From the NCBI GenBank assembly GCA_963666895.2, contig CAXXNS010000010.1, forward strand, positions 186,001-250,000: a stretch of DNA of 64,000 nt, in the 5' to 3' direction. How positions within the stretch are numbered: the stretch's first letter is position 1; every line of letters starts with the position of its first letter. Shown piece by piece: positions 1 through 9,452 of this stretch. The notes beneath the pieces are model-generated. The model saw only the letters and a list, made by a program, of their open reading frames with translations, was not told the origin of the DNA and did not search any database. The DNA comes from G963666895 sp963666895 (GTDB taxonomy: Bacteria; Desulfobacterota; Desulfovibrionia; Desulfovibrionales; Desulfovibrionaceae). Made by a program: the position numbers and the translations under genes.

Positions 1-468
1 CGCGTGCTCGCCGCCGTTGATGATGTTCATCATGGGCACGGGCAGAAGCTTGGCGTTGACGCCGCCGAGATACTGGTAGAGCGGCAGGGACAGGAACGTG
101 GCCGCGGCCCGGGCGTTGGCCATGGACACGCCGAGCATGGCGTTGGCCCCCAGCCGGGACTTGTTCTCGGTTCCGTCCAGGTCCAGCAGGGCGTTGTCCA
201 GGGATACCTGGCGCAGACCGTCCATGCCGACCACGGCGTTGGCGATCTCCTCGCGCACGTTGTTCACGGCCTGGGTGACGCCCTTGCCCAGGTAGCGGTT
301 CTTGTCGCCGTCGCGCAGCTCCAGGGCCTCGCGGGAGCCGGTGGAGGCGCCCGAGGGCACCGCGGCCCGGCCGGACACGCCCGACTCGTACATGACTTCC
401 ACTTCCACGGTGGGATTGCCGCGGGAATCCAGGATCTCCCTGGCCCAGACGGCCACGATGGTGCTCAT
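1..468 (-). CDS. eno: Enolase, N-terminal part (runs off the window)
   Basis: Phosphopyruvate hydratase of glycolysis/gluconeogenesis; interconverts 2-phosphoglycerate and phosphoenolpyruvate in the cytosol, and also a degradosome partner in many bacteria. The 156 visible residues start MSTIVAVWAREILDSRGNPT, the family N-terminus, and include the mobile-loop segment PSGASTG and the conserved VPMMNIINGGEHA stretch just before the window edge. The ATG at 468 is preceded by an AAGGAG ribosome binding site. The catalytic C-terminal barrel lies outside the window. No frame disruption is seen in the visible part. Confidence 0.97.
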   Translation of the reverse strand, partial: MSTIVAVWAREILDSRGNPTVEVEVMYESGVSGRAAVPSGASTGSREALELRDGDKNRYLGKGVTQAVNNVREEIANAVVGMDGLRQVSLDNALLDLDGTENKSRLGANAMLGVSMANARAAATFLSLPLYQYLGGVNAKLLPVPMMNIINGGEHA

Positions 469-598
469 GACTGGCTCCTTTGCATGCTGGTTGTGTGTCT
501 CTTCAATGCCGGGCAACCGGAATCCCCGGGCCCAACCGGATCACGATAGCCCAAAAATAGGCGTACTTCAAACGGTTGAGAACCTTTTTACGGGATGG

Positions 599-1390
599 TT
601 ACCCGGCCAGGTACACCCGCCGCAGGCCCTCCATGACCAGATCCTCGAGCACCTCGTCCAGGCGCGCGCTGACCTTGGCGATGGCCGGGGCCAGGCCGCC
701 CGTGGCCAGGATGTGTGCCTGACCGCCCAGTTCGTCCTCCAGCCGGGGAATGACACCGTCCACCAGGGCGGCGAATCCCCAGACCAGCCCCTGGTTCAGG
801 CTGTCCAGGGTGGAGCGGCCGATGTGCAGCCGCGTGGGGTCGATCTCCAGGGTGGCCTGGGGCAGCTTGGCCGTCTCCTCGGTCAGGGAGCGCACCGAGG
901 ACAGCACCCCGGGGCAGATGAGCCCGCCCAGGTAGGCGTTGCCCTGCAAACAGTCGAATGTGGTGGCCGTGCCGAAGTCCACCACGATGACCCGCTCGGC
1001 CTCGGGAGCCAGGCAGCGGGCCCCGTACGCGGCCAGGAGCCGGTCCGCCCCGACCTCGTCCGGCCGGGCGTAACGGTTGTCCAGGGGCACGGGCTTATCC
1101 CGGGGCACGAACAGGGGCGGCGTTCCCAGGATCGTGGCCAGGGCCTGCTCCAGGTCCTGGTCCAGGGGCGGCACCACCGAAGAGATCAGGCAGGCCGTGG
1201 GCGGCTCTGCGCGGCCCGCGGACCGGGCCAGGTCGGCCAGCTTGCGGGCCAGCACCGGCACCAGCCGTCCCTCCAGGCCGGAACGCCGCGTGGGCAGGCT
1301 GGTGACGGCTTCCAGGCCTCTTTCTTCGGCCGCCAATCCCAATTTGATGTTGGTGTTTCCCACATCCACAAGCAAAACAACGTCACTCAT
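599..1390 (-). CDS. coaX: Type III pantothenate kinase
   Basis: Phosphorylates pantothenate, the first step of coenzyme A synthesis. This is the CoaX type of the acetate/sugar kinase fold, which needs a monovalent cation and is not feedback-inhibited by CoA. The 263-residue protein has the P-loop-like DVGNTNIKLG at residues ~8-17, GADRLLAAYGA, the VVDFGTATTFD motif and YLGGLICPGV, all expected for the family. I chose the ATG at 1390, with AGGAGA about 9 bases upstream; a TTG two codons earlier (1396) is possible but sits too close to that site. It is codirectional with eno across a 130 bp gap. Confidence 0.93.
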   Translation of the reverse strand: MSDVVLLVDVGNTNIKLGLAAEERGLEAVTSLPTRRSGLEGRLVPVLARKLADLARSAGRAEPPTACLISSVVPPLDQDLEQALATILGTPPLFVPRDKPVPLDNRYARPDEVGADRLLAAYGARCLAPEAERVIVVDFGTATTFDCLQGNAYLGGLICPGVLSSVRSLTEETAKLPQATLEIDPTRLHIGRSTLDSLNQGLVWGFAALVDGVIPRLEDELGGQAHILATGGLAPAIAKVSARLDEVLEDLVMEGLRRVYLAG

Positions 1391-1450
1391 GGGCAACGTC
1401 TCTCCTGTTTTTGAACAAAAAACAAGCTCCTTCTTTCTGATTTAAACCCG

Positions 1451-1480
1451 TTGTCATAAACCCCAAAATACGTGTATATA
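1451..1480 (+). promoter_or_regulatory. Predicted sigma-70 promoter of the cytochrome operon
   Basis: TTGTCA (1451-1456) and TATATA (1475-1480) are separated by 18 bases, about 60 bases upstream of the first cytochrome-operon start. Prediction by eye only. Confidence 0.45.
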
Positions 1481-1540
1481 GAAGCCTATGCGTTTTTCTC
1501 CACCTTTGTTGTGGAGCGGAGACATACAGAAGGAGGGACC

Positions 1541-2587
1541 ATGAATCCAGCCGACCTCGTACCCACCCCCGTGCCCATCCCAGTGCCCGGGGACTGGTTC
1601 ACCGTCCTGTTGCTGGCCACTTTCGTCATCCACATACTGCTCATGAACGCGGTTGTGGGCGGTGCGGCCTTAGCTCTGTTCACCCGCAAACCGCCAGACG
1701 GCCTGACTCCGGCCAAACCCCTGGCCGCCAGCCTGACCATCCTGCTGGCCCTGACCATCAACTTCGGCGTGGCTCCCTTCCTGTTCCTGCAGGTCAATTA
1801 CGGCCACTTCGACTACGTCTCCAGCGTGCTCATGGGCGGCTGGTGGCTGGCCGTCATCGGGCTGCTGATCATCGGCTACTACGCCCTGTACCTTTACAAG
1901 TTCGGCTTCGGCGGCTCCACCTCGGGCAAAAATTTCTTCCTGGCCGTGGGCCTGGTCATCCTGCTCTGGATCGCCTTCATGTTCACCAACAACATGACCC
2001 TGATGATCCGTCCCGAGAAGTGGGCGGACTACTTCACCAAGGGCGTGTTCCTCAACTGGGACGATCCCTCCCTGTACCCCCGCTGGCTGCACATGGTCAC
2101 CGCGGCCCTGGCCGTGGGCGGACTGTTCGCGGCCCTGCTCTGCCGCCACAGAGGCGACAAGGCCGGGGAGCAGATCGGACTCACCTGGTTCACCAGGGGC
2201 ACCCTGGTCAACCTGGCCTTCGGCATCTGGTTCCTCCTGGCCCTGCCCCAGTCGGTGATGCTCAAGTTCATCGGCGGCCACATCGGCGCCACGGTCTTCC
2301 TGGTCTTTTCCCTGGTGGGCGCGGGCCTGATCCTGGCCGCCGGGTTCACCGGCCGGACCGTACTGGCCACCGGGCTGACCGTGGTCACCGTCACCCTCAT
2401 GGCCATTGTCCGCCACTACGTGCGGGTCCTGTCCCTCGAGCCCCTGGGCGGCGACGTGGCCAACATCCCGGTGACCGGGCAGTATTCGTCCCTGGTCCTG
2501 TTCCTGGCCGTGCTCGTGCTGGGCCTGGGCCTGATCTGGTGGATGGTCAAACTGGCCCTGAACGCCAGCGCCGGCAAGGAGGCCTAG
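1541..2587 (+). CDS. CydA-like integral membrane protein, partner of the downstream multihaem cytochrome
   Basis: A 348-residue polytopic membrane protein with roughly eight to nine hydrophobic segments and no CxxC haem-c motif. The first helix (FVIHILLMNAVVGGAAL, residues ~27-43) resembles the first helix of cytochrome bd subunit I, with a His where CydA carries a haem-b ligand; the next gene starts with a similar helix, so the two look like paralogous bd-type subunits. The ATG at 1541 has AAGGAGG 5 bases upstream; in-frame codons further upstream lack a ribosome binding site. The next gene starts 3 bases after the stop, so the two are surely cotranscribed. Probable role: quinol-side membrane anchor of an electron-transfer complex. 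That function is inferred. Confidence 0.7.
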   Translation: MNPADLVPTPVPIPVPGDWFTVLLLATFVIHILLMNAVVGGAALALFTRKPPDGLTPAKPLAASLTILLALTINFGVAPFLFLQVNYGHFDYVSSVLMGGWWLAVIGLLIIGYYALYLYKFGFGGSTSGKNFFLAVGLVILLWIAFMFTNNMTLMIRPEKWADYFTKGVFLNWDDPSLYPRWLHMVTAALAVGGLFAALLCRHRGDKAGEQIGLTWFTRGTLVNLAFGIWFLLALPQSVMLKFIGGHIGATVFLVFSLVGAGLILAAGFTGRTVLATGLTVVTVTLMAIVRHYVRVLSLEPLGGDVANIPVTGQYSSLVLFLAVLVLGLGLIWWMVKLALNASAGKEA

Positions 2588-2590
2588 GTC

Positions 2591-5283
2591 ATGGAATATC
2601 CCATCTGGCAACTGACCTCCTTTGGCGGCGGCTTCTGGATCGCGTTCATCGCCACGGTGCACGTGTTCATCGCCCAGTTCGCGGTGGGCGGCGGCCTGTT
2701 CCTGGTGCTCACCGAGCGCTACGCCTACAAGGTCGAGGACCCGGTCACCTCCGACGCCATCCTGTCCTTTGTCAAGAAGCACTCCTGCTTCTTCCTGCTG
2801 CTGTCCATGGTCATGGGCGCGGTCACGGGCGTGGGCATCTGGTTCTCCATCGCCCTGCTCCAGCCGCAGGGGACCCTGATCCTGATCCACAACTTCGTGT
2901 TCGGCTGGGCACGGAATGGGTCTTCTTCCTGGCCGAGATCACGGCCCTGCTGGTCTACTACTATTACTGGGACCGGCTGCCCCGGGACAAGCACATGACC
3001 GTGGGCTGGCTCTACTTCCTGTTCGCCTGGGCCTCGCTGTTCCTGGTCAACGGCATCATCGGCTTCATGCTCACCCGGGCGACTGGCTGGCGACCGGCAA
3101 TTTCTGGGACGGGTTCTTCAACCCCACCTTCTGGCCCCAGCTGGTCTTCCGCTCCTTCCTGTCCTTCACCATCGCCGGGCTGTTCGGCTTCCTGACCGCC
3201 ACCCTGGTCAAAGACGACAAGGCCCGGACCAAGCTGGTGCGGCTGTGTTCGGCCTGGACCATCCTGCCCTTCCTGCTCATGCTCCTGGCGGGCTGGTGGT
3301 ACCTGTCCGCCCTGCCCGCGCCCCAGGCGGCCCTGGTCATGGGCAAGTCCCAGCGCGTGGCCAACGCCATGCACTGGTTCTGGATCTTCGCCCCCTTCAT
3401 GGTGGTGGGCGGGCTGCTCCTGGCCGTGCGCATGCCGAGCCGGACCTCCTTCCCCCTGGCCCTGCTGGTCCTGCTGGCCGGGTTCGGGCTCATGGGCTCC
3501 TTCGAGGTCATGCGCGAAGCCGGACGCAAGCCCTACGTCGTCTGGGGCGAGCTGTACTCCAACTCCATCGAGCCCGGACAGTTGGCCCTGATCAACGAAC
3601 AGGGCGCCCTGGCCACGGCCCGCTGGGTGGACCCGAGCCTGAAGACCCCCGAGGGCATGGCGGCCGATCCCGTGGCCGCGGGCCACGCCCTGTTCCAGCT
3701 GGAATGCGCCTCCTGTCACTCTGTGGGCGGCGTGATGAACGACATCAAGACCCGCACGGCCAAGTTCACGCCCATGGGCATGGACGCCCTGTTGAACGGC
3801 ATGGGCAAGGTCAACGGCTACATGCCGCCCTTTGCCGGAACCCGGGCCGAGCGCCAGATCCTGGCCGACTACATCGTGTCCCAGATCAACGGCAAGCCCC
3901 TGGACAGCGGCAACGCGCCCTTTGACGGCGTGGACCTGCCCTTTGACATCCCGCCCTTCAACCCGGCCCCGCCCGAGCAGGGCGGCGACGAATATGTGCT
4001 CCTGGCCTGGAACAACCTGGGCATGCACTGCATCTCGGACTCCGACCAGAACTGGATCCTGCTGCCCCCGGCCAACGACCTGTTCGCCCAGCTCATCAAG
4101 CGGGACTACATCCCCGAGGTGGTCAAGGAGAACATCGCCATCAGCTACCAGGTGGAGCCCGGGTTCGAGAACCCGGCCAGTCAGGTCCGGTTCTGGGAAT
4201 TCGCCCACATCATCTTCGGCATGGACCAGCCCCTGCCCGCCAACGTGGGGTTGGCCGGCAACAGCGTGTCCGGTCCCATGCACATGGAAGAGGAAACCGG
4301 CGTGTTCGAGGCCAAGCTCATCCCGGTGGTGCCCTATCCCGAGTCCGGCCCGGTGGACTACAACCCCTATCCCCTGTTCACCATCACGGCCACGGACGAG
4401 GCCACCGGCCAGGTCCTGGCCCAGACCCGGGTGGTAGCCCCCACCTCCACGGAGATGGGCTGCCGCAACTGCCACGGCGGGCCGTGGAAGATCGAGGGCA
4501 AGGCCGGCATCTCGGACGAGACCGGCAAGGACGTGCTGGCCACCCACGACCGCATGAACGGCACGGACCTCAAGGCCCGGGCCGAGGCCGGGCAGCCCGT
4601 GCTCTGCCAGAGCTGCCACCCCGACCCGGTGCTGGGCAGCGAAGGCGACATGGCCAACTACCCGGGCCTGCTCAGCTTCCCCGCGGCCCTGCACGGCCTG
4701 CACGCCACCTACCTCACGGACCGTGGGGCCGAGGCCTGCACCTACTGCCACCCCAACCGTCCGGACGGGCCCACCCGCTGCCTGCGCGGGCTCCATGCCG
4801 ACGTGGTCGAGTGTACGGACTGCCACGGCTTCCTGGAGGACCACGCGGCCAGCCTGCTCAAGGCCGAGCAGGAACTGGGCAAGCCCGCGGCCGACGCCCT
4901 GCTGGCCCTGATCAAGACGCGCACCGTGACCTCCCTGGACGAGGTCAACCCGCGCGTGCCGTGGCTCAACGAGCCCGACTGCCTGAACTGCCACCAGGAG
5001 TTCGAGCCCCCGTCCACCACGGACGCATACAACACCTGGACCACCGGTCCCGAGGGGCTGTTCCGCATCGCATGGACGACCTGGGCACGGTGCCCTGCAT
5101 CGGCTGCCACAACTCGCCCCACGCGGCCTGGCCCGCCGACAACAAGTACGGCCAGAACCGGGACAACATCCCGCCCTGCAGTACATGGGCGTGGCCGGTC
5201 CCATGGGCACCCAGGGCAACTGCGTGTGCCACACCGAGGAGATGGACTTCTCGGCCCACCACCCCAACATGCTGAAGAACTGA
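2591..5283 (+). CDS. CydA-like membrane domain fused to a heptahaem c-type cytochrome (frame-disrupted)
   Basis: One long protein (~895 residues) read across four frame changes near 2909, 3080, 5066 and 5183, each consistent with one missing G or C. The N-terminal part is CydA-like: a first helix with a candidate haem-b His (VHVFIAQFAVGGGLF), a helix near residue 65, and a GTEWVFFLAEITALL segment matching the glutamate-bearing helix of CydA. After several more membrane helices comes a large, presumably periplasmic region with seven CxxCH motifs (near 3707, 4462, 4606, 4738, 4813, 4981 and 5096) and a conserved NNLGMHC segment near residue 475. It probably moves electrons between the quinone pool and periplasmic cytochromes. 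Direction and partner are unknown. Confidence 0.75.
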
Positions 5284-5304
5284 CCGAAACGACCACACCA
5301 AGGC

Positions 5305-5337
5305 AAAAGCCCCCGTTCTTGTTGGACGGGGCTTTTT
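5305..5337 (+). terminator. Rho-independent terminator after the cytochrome operon
   Basis: AAAAGCCCC(C)GT pairs with ACGGGGCTTTT across a short loop and ends in a T run, 21 bases after the cytochrome stop codon. Confidence 0.85.
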
Positions 5338-5376
5338 CCCTATAGTGGCCGCCGACACTTCAACCAAGGAGCATGC

Positions 5377-6569
5377 ATGTCCATCCTGGCCACCCAGATC
5401 AAGGGCTATATGGAGCGGTCCTCCTGGATCCGCAAGATGTTCGAGACCGGCGCGGAGCTCAAGCGCGTCCACGGCGAGGACGCGGTGTGCGACTTCTCCC
5501 TGGCAACCCCGACCTGCCCCCGCCCAAGGCCATGGTCCGGGCCCTGCACGAGCTGGCCGACCAGGCCGACCAGCCCCTGTTCTTCGGGTACATGCCCAAC
5601 TTCGGCTACCCCTACGTGCGCGACGTCCTGGCCAAGGAACTGAGCGTGGACCAGGGCGTGGACGTGTCCCCCGGCGACATCTGCATCACCTGCGGCGCGG
5701 CCGGGGCGCTCAACTGCTTCTTCCGGGCCGTGCTGGACCCGGGCGACGAGGTCATCACCCCGGCCCCCCTTCTTCGTGGAGTACGGGTTCTACGCCGAGA
5801 ACCACGACGGCGTGCTCAAGCCCGTGCCCTGCAAGACCCCGGACTTCTCCCTGGACCTGGACGCCCTGGACGCGGCCGTCACGGACAAGACCCGGGTGGT
5901 GCTCATCAACTCGCCCAACAACCCTTCCGGGGCCGTGTACTCCGTGGAGGACCTGACCAGGCTGGCCGAGATCCTGTCCCGCCACAGCGCCCAGCGCCAG
6001 CGGCCCATCTACCCTGCTCTCGGACGAGCCCTACCGCTTCCTGGCCTTCGACGGCACCGAGGTGCCGAGCATCCTGCCGCTCTACCCCCACTCCGTGGTG
6101 GCCAGCTCCTTTTCCAAGAACCTGTCCATGGCCGGCGCCCGGGTGGGGCTACGCCCTGGTCAACCCGGCCATGCCGGGCAAGGAGGAGCTCATGGCCGGC
6201 ATCGTGCTGGCCAACCGCATCCTGGGCTTCGTCAACGCCCCGGCCCTGGCCCAGAAGCTCCTGGCCAAGACCATCGGCTCCCAGGTGGCCGTGGACGTGT
6301 ACGACCGCCGCCGCCAGGCCATGAGCAAGGTTCTGGACGACGCGGGCATCGAGTACGCCATGCCCAAGGGCGGATTCTACTTCTTCCCCAAGGCCCCGGA
6401 CGGGGACGACCTGGCCTTTTGCGACGCCCTGCAACAGGAGCTGATCCTGGCCGTGCCCGGCCGGGGCTTCGGGTTCCCGGGCCACGTGCGCCTGGCCTTC
6501 TGCGTGGAGGAGGAGATCATCAAGCGGAGCGCCGAGGGCTTCAAGAAGGCCGCTGCGAAATTCAAGTAA
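5377..6569 (+). CDS. Class I/II PLP-dependent aminotransferase (frame-disrupted)
   Basis: Fold-type I aminotransferase of the aspartate/aromatic aminotransferase superfamily, ~397 residues once frames are joined. Visible signatures are GYPYVRDVLAKEL, the INSPNNPSGAVYS segment, SDEPYRFLAF (PLP-ring Asp/Tyr region) and SSFSKNLSMAGAR, where the Lys forms the internal aldimine. The C-terminal GGFYFFPKAP and GHVRLAFCV segments are also typical. The frame changes near 5503 (loss) and near 5767, 6014 and 6146 (gains), all in G/C runs. The start at 5377 follows AAGGAG. Substrate cannot be read from the sequence. It is a single-gene unit bounded by terminators on both sides. Confidence 0.85.
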
Positions 6570-6592
6570 GCCGAAATCCGCGAACAAAAACC

Positions 6593-6626
6593 AAGGGCCC
6601 CATGCGTTGTGCATGGGGCCCTTTTT
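6593..6626 (+). terminator. Rho-independent terminator after the aminotransferase
   Basis: AAGGGCCCCATGC pairs perfectly with GCATGGGGCCCTT over a short loop and is followed by a T run. Confidence 0.9.
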
Positions 6627-6682
6627 CTGGGCCGGGGAGGGGAAGGTGGGGCGAGGAAGTGAGCCCCTTCTCCCCGGGCCGG

Positions 6683-6829
6683 TCAGCTCAGCTGCCCGAG
6701 CAGCAGGCCAACGGCCACCGAGGCCGCCAGCCAGAACAAGGCCTTGGCCACCTTGTGGCTCCGGGAGCGGCGCAAGGGGAGCGGCCTCTCAGAGTCCTCC
6801 GGGGTGACGAAATACCGGGCAAGGTCCAT
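6683..6829 (-). CDS. Small predicted single-span membrane protein
   Basis: An open frame of 48 residues with one C-terminal hydrophobic helix (ALFWLAASVAVGLLLG) preceded by a basic segment (LRRSRSHKVAK), as in small positive-inside membrane proteins. The start at 6829 has a weak GAGGT upstream; the frame stays open to 7066, but the added N-terminus looks unnatural and overlaps low-complexity DNA. I do not recognise a family. It converges on the aminotransferase terminator. It could be a chance frame. Confidence 0.35.
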   Translation of the reverse strand: MDLARYFVTPEDSERPLPLRRSRSHKVAKALFWLAASVAVGLLLGQLS

Positions 6830-7141
6830 GACACCTCGCAGCCTGCGGCCGATGCGGTTGGTACCGGTTCCCGGCATGACCGCCGGAATGGGTTCACCGG
6901 GGAATCCTGCCCGAAAAACTGTCATGGGCACAGACACAGTTTTCTCACAAAGCAAGCACAACAGTTTGGTCGGTCGCGACCCCGGCCACACCCCTGGCTG
7001 CTGTCCGCTCCGCGTGAAGGCATTGTTCATCATGGTTCGAACCATAGGCCATGCCCGGGCGGGCAATCCAATCGTATTGTCTGATCCGCGCCATCAGGCA
7101 TTGCGATTGCGCTTTTCCCGGGCCGGTCGTAAGGGTGGGAC
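6830..7141. other. Gene-poor interval upstream of the LysR gene
   Basis: About 310 bases without a convincing gene. It is less GC-rich than its flanks and presumably holds divergent promoters for the small membrane protein and the LysR gene, but I see no clear -35/-10 pair or operator. Confidence 0.4.
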
Positions 7142-8044
7142 ATGGAACTCTACCAACTCAAGACCTTCGTGGTGGTGGCCGAAGAGGGCAACCTGACCCG
7201 GGCGGCCGAACGGCTGCACCTGTCCCAGCCCGCGGTCAGCGCGCACATCAAGGCCCTGGAGGACGAGCTGGCCGTGGCCCTGTTCAAGCGCGAGCCCAAG
7301 GGCATGCGGTTGACCGAGGAGGGCAGGCTTCTCAAGCCCAAGGCCGAGCTGGCCATCCTGGCCGCGGACGAGGTGTCCAACCACGCCCGCATGCTCCAGC
7401 GCGAGGTGGTGGGCCGGATTCGCCTGGCCCTGAACACGGACATGGAGTTCCTGCGCGTGGCCCAACTCCTGGTGGCCATGAAGGAGCGCTGCCCCCAGGT
7501 GGACATCGAACTCCACCAGAGCCTGTCCGGCCGCATCGTGGAGGACCTGTCCCAGGGCCGGCTGGACGCGGGCTTCGTGTTTGGCGAGCATGAGTGCCCG
7601 GACCTGGAATTCACCCTGCTGTCCAAGGTGCGGGTCTGTCTGGTGGCGCCCAGGGGCTGGGCGGACAGGGTCATGGGCGCGGACTGGCCGGACCTGGCCG
7701 AGCTGCCCTGGATCTGGACCCCGGAGCACTGCCCCTTCCGCAAGCTGGCCGACAGGGCGTTCGCCGAACACGGCGTAGAGCCCAAGGCCGCGGTCCTGGC
7801 CGACAGCGACACCGTGCTGCGCGGCCTGGTGGCGGCCGGCACCGGGCTCTCCCACCTCATCGAAAAGGAAGCCCTGTTGGGCGAGGCCGCGGGCGAGCTG
7901 GTCATCTGGGACGGGGGCGACCTGCACATGCCCGCCTGGCTGGCACTGTCCGGGAAGCGCGCCCAGGAGCGCCCCCTGCAGGCCCTGAAGCAGGAGGTCT
8001 GCCGCATCTGGGAAAAGGACATGGCCGCCATCGCGGCGGAGTGA
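7142..8044 (+). CDS. LysR-type transcriptional regulator (copy 1)
   Basis: 300-residue LysR family regulator. The N-terminal winged HTH covers residues ~1-60 (MELYQLKTFVVVAEEGNLTR, then AAERLHLSQPAVSAHIKALE), followed by a linker helix and a periplasmic-binding-protein-like effector domain from ~90. The start at 7142 is the canonical LysR MELxQLxxF start, with GGGTGGG upstream. A second regulator starting almost identically lies at 9453, so the pair arose by duplication and encloses the MarR and DUF169 genes. Effector and targets are unknown; LysR proteins usually control a neighbouring gene. Confidence 0.92.
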   Translation: MELYQLKTFVVVAEEGNLTRAAERLHLSQPAVSAHIKALEDELAVALFKREPKGMRLTEEGRLLKPKAELAILAADEVSNHARMLQREVVGRIRLALNTDMEFLRVAQLLVAMKERCPQVDIELHQSLSGRIVEDLSQGRLDAGFVFGEHECPDLEFTLLSKVRVCLVAPRGWADRVMGADWPDLAELPWIWTPEHCPFRKLADRAFAEHGVEPKAAVLADSDTVLRGLVAAGTGLSHLIEKEALLGEAAGELVIWDGGDLHMPAWLALSGKRAQERPLQALKQEVCRIWEKDMAAIAAE

Positions 8045-8051
8045 TTTTTTA

Positions 8052-8087
8052 TTGACAGCGTGTTGTCAATTTGACAGCATGCTGTCA
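8052..8087 (+). promoter_or_regulatory. Twin palindromic operators overlapping the MarR start codon
   Basis: TTGACA-N6-TGTCAA spans 8052-8069. The perfect 16-base palindrome TGACAGCATGCTGTCA spans 8072-8087, its last base being the A of the MarR-gene ATG. Both share TTGACAGC and their centres are 19 bases apart, about two helical turns. The position fits autorepression by the MarR protein. There is no clear Shine-Dalgarno sequence before the ATG, which may itself be part of the control. Confidence 0.7.
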
Positions 8088-8528
8088 TGTCAGCAAACAC
8101 GCACCAATCCCTTTCCGACCTGATCCTGGAAATCTTCCGGGTCAACGGCCTGCTCCTGGCCTGGGGGCAACGGCCTGACCAGCGGGCACGGCCTGTCCAG
8201 CTCGCTCTGGCAGGTCCTGGGCGCCGTATCCAAAGAGCCCATGACCCTGGCCAACATCGCCCGCTTCATGGGCCTGACCAGGCAGAGCGTCCGGCGCACG
8301 GCCCAGGTCCTGGAAGAACGCGGCCTGGTGGCCTTCGAGCCCAACCCGGAGCACAAGCGCGCCCACCTGGTCCGCATTACCGACCAGGGACAAGAGGCCC
8401 TGGCCCGAATCTCGGCCGACTATCGCCAGGCCGCCAAGGCCATGGCCACGGGCCTTGATCCCAAGGAGGCGGACCGCGCCCGCGCCCTGCTCCATGAACT
8501 TGGAAACCGACTGGAGTCCCCTGAATAG
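8087..8528 (+). CDS. MarR-family transcriptional regulator (frame-disrupted)
   Basis: About 146 residues once one extra G near 8166 is removed. The winged HTH is clear: SLWQVLGAVSKEPMTLANIA, then FMGLTRQSVRRTAQVLEERG and the wing VAFEPNPEHKRAHLVRITDQG. MarR proteins bind palindromes as dimers and usually repress themselves and a neighbour until a small ligand or oxidant releases them. Two palindromes sit immediately upstream. The DUF169 gene follows 9 bases after the stop and is the likeliest cotranscribed target. Confidence 0.85.
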
Positions 8529-8537
8529 GAGAACCCC

Positions 8538-9378
8538 ATGAACCATCTTCCGGATAAGCTGCCCGCCATGCTCGAAGCCCTGGGCCTGGACGAGGAGCCC
8601 ATGGGCATCCATTTCACCGACACCGAGCCCGGGGACGGATTCACGCCCAAGCCCCTGCCCCTGCCCACGGCCGAGCGCGAACAGGCCGGGGAGATCGACT
8701 GGCAGGAGACGTTCGGCAACTTCTCCTGCGTCCTGGGCAACGTCTGGCGCGCCCGGCGCAAGAAGACCCGGGCCTGGTTCTCGGCCGAACGCTTCGGCTG
8801 TCCGGGCGGGGCGTTCTGGATGGGCTTCATGAAGCCCCAGACCGAGACCATCACCAGCTACGTGTCCACGGGCTCGCCCCATATAGAAGGCGAGTTCTAC
8901 TGCGGCGACCACGACGCCCTGCGCCAGGTCTTCAGCGACATCGACCCGGTGCCCGCGCCGGGCAAGTACTGCGTGGTTCAGCCCCTGTCCCTGTACGGCC
9001 CGGACGAGGAACCGCGCTTCGTGTCCTTTTTCGCCCGGCCCGAAAGCCTGTGCGGAGTGCATCAGCTGGCCTTTTTCGTGACCAACGACCCCGAGGTGGT
9101 GGGTCTCACCCTGGGCCGCGGCCTGCAGCGGGCTGTTCACCTGGCCCATGAAGTTCCAGGAGCGGGGCCAAGTCCGGGCCGTGCTCGGCGGTTGGGATCC
9201 GTCCGCGCGCAAGTTCTTCCGGCCGGACGAACTGTCCTTCACCGTGCCCCTGTCCATGTTCACGGACATGGTTGGGCTTTGGGACCAGTCCTTCCTGGCG
9301 CACAAGGCCTGGAAGACCGTGCAGACCAAGATCGCCAAGAGCAGGAAGGTCTGGGACCGGGGGTCCGACAAGGGCTAG
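8538..9378 (+). CDS. DUF169 family protein (frame-disrupted)
   Basis: About 279 residues after removing one extra G near 9091. It matches the DUF169 (COG2043) pattern: an N-terminal LDEEPMGIHF segment, a Cys-containing FSCVLGNVWRARR region, the glycine/cysteine segment RFGCPGGAFWMGF, and a Cys-bearing SPWAAACSGLF before the C-terminal domain. Family members are cytosolic and of unknown biochemical function; the conserved cysteines suggest metal or redox chemistry, which is inference. The start at 8538 follows TAGGAGA. It is probably cotranscribed with the MarR gene. Confidence 0.8.
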
Positions 9379-9452
9379 GCCATCGCCCGGCCCGATGGCC
9401 CTCATCGCCATTCCTTATTTGCCTTTGCCGGGCCGGGCTCGTATGAATCCGC

